The notes below the pieces were generated by a model. That model worked only from the letters and a program-made list of their open reading frames with translations. It did not search any database and was not told the origin of the DNA. From an uncultured Desulfobacterales bacterium (GTDB lineage: Bacteria; Desulfobacterota; Desulfobacteria; Desulfobacterales; JAFDCJ01), in the NCBI GenBank assembly GCA_945787595.1, contig CALZJV010000493.1, positions 1-5,480 of the forward strand: 5,480 nucleotides of DNA, in the 5' to 3' direction. Below are positions 3,317 to 5,480 of the stretch, piece after piece. The position numbers and the translations under genes were made by a program. Numbering within the stretch: the stretch's first letter is position 1; every line of letters starts with the position of its first letter.

Positions 3317-5480
3317 CTAAATTTCCAATTTGGCTGCCAATTTTGCGATACCATCAAAGTCAAAGTTATCTGCCAATTGAATCAGACTGTCACTGAAGGG
3401 TACCAAGGCCTCTGATTGGGATTGAAGCTCTTCTGCAATCGACTTCAGCCGCATGATATCACCTAATTCAAGAGCATCTCGAATTCGAATGGCTGCCTCC
3501 TTTGATAGTTCCGGCGGCAGGGCCGCCGGCATTTCTAGAGATGTTTCGAAGGTGTTCTCCTCGCCTTGGGGTCTGAGGTTCTGAACCGACTCAAGCGCAT
3601 TGCCGATGGCGATTTCCAAATCCGTCAATTTCTGCTGCAACTGTTTCTTAGAAAAATCCTTTTGTTCTCCTTTAACCAATTTTTCCAGTTCCACTGCCGC
3701 ACTCAGCAATTCAGTAGCCTCAAGATTCCCGGCTAATCCTTTTAGGTTATGAACCAGGCTGTGGGCCTGCTTCAAATCCTTTACATCTAGTGCTTCACGA
3801 ATTTCAGCGATCACCCCGGTGTAGCTGACCCCAAAATCCAGCAGGAGCTTGCGGTAAAGGCGTTTGTTGCCCTGCAATCGCTTTAAACCGGCTGGAAGAT
3901 CAAAACCTGGTAAAAATTTCGGAAGCTGCTCCTCGTCCGACCGCGTCTCAGCCGTTATGGGAGACTGGGCGGATTCTTCCGGTAGCCGGACTGAAGCACG
4001 TTTCTCACCGGGCTGGATCCACTTCTGCAAAGTGGCAAACAACTGATCCGGATCGATGGGTTTGGTGACATGGCCGTTCATACCGGCTTGCAGGCTTTTT
4101 TGTTCATCACCGGCCATGGCATGGGCTGTCATCGCAATTATTGGAAGGCTAACGACGCAAGGCTCAAGGCTCAAGGTCTGATGGCTGTATTCTGTCTTAT
4201 CTTCCTTGTCTTCTGTCTTCTGACTTCTGACTTCTGACCTCTGTCCTCTGATTTCTGCTTCCCACTTCCGAATTCTTTTCGTTGCCTCGTATCCATCCAT
4301 CACCGGCATTTGAATGTCCATCAGGATGGCATCATATTGGTTTTTCATAGCAGCGTCGACGCCTTCCCGACCATTATTCGCTACCGTAACCTTGAGTCCC
4401 GCACCTTGCAGAATCTCCTGCGCCACCTGCTGGTTGATTTCATTATCCTCCACCAGAAGCACCCGGGCCCCGGAAATAGCGGGTAACTCCTCAGCGCTCT
4501 GCTCTTTTTTCCGGCCTGCCCGAGGCATGTCTTTAACCTCTTTTCCCAGGGCCTGCATGATGGCATCGAACAGTACCGATGAGTTCACCGGCTTGAGCAG
4601 AAAGCCCTCCAATCCGATTTCATCGGCCTGCCGCATGGTTTCTTCCCGACCGTAGGCGGTCACCAGGACGATGGCGGGTATTTTATTCAATTTCCGGTGG
4701 TTTTTAATACGCCTGGAGGCTTCGATGCCGTCCATACCCGGCATTTTCCAATCCATGATCACCAGCTCAAACGGCTGATCCCTATCGGCCATTTCGACCT
4801 CTTCCAAGGCCTCTTTGCCGGATGCTGCCAGAAAAACCTCGAAGGAAAACGACTCCAGAATCTCCTGCAAAATCTCTCTGGAAGTGGCATTGTCATCCAC
4901 AACCAGCACCTTCAACCCCCTGAGGTCCGGCGCTGGCACTAAGCGTCTTTTTACCGTTTCCTTTCCCAAACCAAAATCGGCCGTAAAATTGAATGTGGAG
5001 CCCTGCCCGGCCTCGCTTTCTGTCCAGATCTCTCCGCCCATCATATTCACCAGGCGTTTGCTGATGGTCAGCCCCAACCCGGTGCCGCCGTACTTTCGCG
5101 TGGTCGAGGTGTCCGCCTGGGAAAAGGCCTGGAATAGTTTGGCCTGCTGTTCCGCAGTCATGCCAATGCCCGTATCCCGCACTGAAAACTGCAAGGTAAC
5201 CTTATCATCCGACTTTTCCTTGATTTTGGTCGTGAGTACAATCTCACCCTTCTCGGTAAACTTGACGGCGTTGTTTCCGAGGTTGACCAGGATTTGATTG
5301 AGCCTTAACGAATCTCCGACCAGAAAGTTGGGCACCTGCGAATCGAGGTAGAACAAAACTTCCAGATTCTCCTTTTCCTGGGCCTTGACGGTGATCACGT
5401 TGGCGACGTTGTCCATAGTCTCCAACAGATCAAACTCCACCGCTTCCATATCCAGCTTGCCGGCTTCGATTTTGGAGAAA
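3317..5480 (-). CDS. Hybrid sensor histidine kinase (HisKA tail-HATPase-REC-REC-Hpt), partial at right edge
   Basis: The frame stays open to the window edge; its first residues, [10 protein letters not shown], are the end of a HisKA helix, so the N-terminal sensor and catalytic His lie outside. Numbered from the Met at 5449: HATPase_c 40-165 with N-box N60, G1 DTGIGM (92-97) and G2 GGTGLGL (121-127); receiver 1 about 178-300 with D185/D186, D233, T264, K286; receiver 2 about 328-480 with E334/D335, D378, T441, K463; Hpt about 515-595 with the phospho-His probably H567 in HNLKG; and a helical C-terminal module about 644-710. All key residues are present, so a full His-Asp-His phosphorelay is possible, likely ending on the downstream receiver-phosphatase protein. 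Receiver 2 carries about 36 extra residues (399-434) encoded by heptad repeats. The stop is TAG at 3319-3317. The methionine at 5449 is internal and not the start. Confidence 0.95.
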   Translation of the reverse strand, partial: FSKIEAGKLDMEAVEFDLLETMDNVANVITVKAQEKENLEVLFYLDSQVPNFLVGDSLRLNQILVNLGNNAVKFTEKGEIVLTTKIKEKSDDKVTLQFSVRDTGIGMTAEQQAKLFQAFSQADTSTTRKYGGTGLGLTISKRLVNMMGGEIWTESEAGQGSTFNFTADFGLGKETVKRRLVPAPDLRGLKVLVVDDNATSREILQEILESFSFEVFLAASGKEALEEVEMADRDQPFELVIMDWKMPGMDGIEASRRIKNHRKLNKIPAIVLVTAYGREETMRQADEIGLEGFLLKPVNSSVLFDAIMQALGKEVKDMPRAGRKKEQSAEELPAISGARVLLVEDNEINQQVAQEILQGAGLKVTVANNGREGVDAAMKNQYDAILMDIQMPVMDGYEATKRIRKWEAEIRGQRSEVRSQKTEDKEDKTEYSHQTLSLEPCVVSLPIIAMTAHAMAGDEQKSLQAGMNGHVTKPIDPDQLFATLQKWIQPGEKRASVRLPEESAQSPITAETRSDEEQLPKFLPGFDLPAGLKRLQGNKRLYRKLLLDFGVSYTGVIAEIREALDVKDLKQAHSLVHNLKGLAGNLEATELLSAAVELEKLVKGEQKDFSKKQLQQKLTDLEIAIGNALESVQNLRPQGEENTFETSLEMPAALPPELSKEAAIRIRDALELGDIMRLKSIAEELQSQSEALVPFSDSLIQLADNFDFDGIAKLAAKLEI
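4151..4258 (-). repeat. Heptad tandem-repeat array inserted in frame in the kinase's second receiver domain
   Basis: On the + strand seven heptamers run without interruption at 4210-4258: CTTCTGT, CTTCTGA three times, CCTCTGT, CCTCTGA and TTTCTGC. Degraded units in the same phase reach back to about 4189. Next to it three CAAGGC(T)-type heptamers lie at 4158-4178 (CAAGGCT twice, then CAAGGTC). Translated on the minus strand this gives a charged, low-complexity stretch with [17 protein letters not shown], then SLEPCVVS, between the receiver's alpha-3 helix (RIRKWEAE) and its beta-4 strand ([10 protein letters not shown]). The two flanks are normally almost adjacent. The frame is kept across the insert. 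Confidence 0.85.

Noticed and set aside
4189..4258. Repeat array in the kinase as a CRISPR
   Set aside because: Units are seven bases with no spacers and no cas genes; it is a simple degenerate tandem repeat inside a coding frame.
4815..5297. Plus-strand open frame of 160 codons opposite the kinase
   Set aside because: Antisense shadow of conserved HATPase and receiver codons; composition rich in Ser/Pro/Val and no domain seen.
5447..5449. Methionine codon as the start of the kinase
   Set aside because: The frame continues upstream to the window edge with [10 protein letters not shown], the conserved end of a HisKA helix, so this methionine is internal.

Overview
The window reads as chromosomal DNA of an anaerobic bacterium, most plausibly a Desulfobacterota (sulfate-reducer-like) lineage. 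This is inferred from two things. One is a MinD-type Fe-S ATPase plus NifX-like gene group that is characteristic of such anaerobes. The other is degenerate seven-base tandem repeats scattered in and between genes. No rRNA, tRNA, CRISPR array, transposase or integrase is visible.

Left half (1-2003, + strand): the last 52 codons of a MinD-superfamily ATPase; a 452-bp gene-free spacer with short tandem repeats; a second, intact-reading but internally shortened MinD-superfamily ATPase carrying two [4Fe-4S] ferredoxin motifs (612-1379); a 291-bp AT-rich spacer containing a large imperfect inverted repeat; and a NifX/NifB-C-terminal-like small metallocluster-binding protein (1671-2003). Paired Fe-S MinD ATPases next to NifX-like proteins recall the orp (orange protein) loci of Desulfovibrio, so a role in building or inserting a metal-sulfur cluster is a reasonable inference. 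The 612-1379 ATPase lacks the segment that should follow its Walker A lysine, so its ATPase activity is doubtful.

Right half (2091-5480, - strand, convergent with the left half): a large hybrid sensor histidine kinase runs in from beyond the right edge. Its order is HisKA tail, HATPase, receiver, receiver, Hpt and a C-terminal helical module. A 77-bp gap follows, then a receiver-SpoIIE/PP2C phosphatase response regulator. Together they look like a phosphorelay that ends in a serine/threonine phosphatase, as in partner-switching systems, although no anti-sigma factor or STAS partner is in the window.

The most unusual features are the in-frame loss inside the ATPase P-loop region and a heptad-repeat array inserted in frame within the second receiver domain of the kinase. 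Related period-seven repeats occur in the 160-611 spacer. I did not find convincing evidence of a wholly new system.
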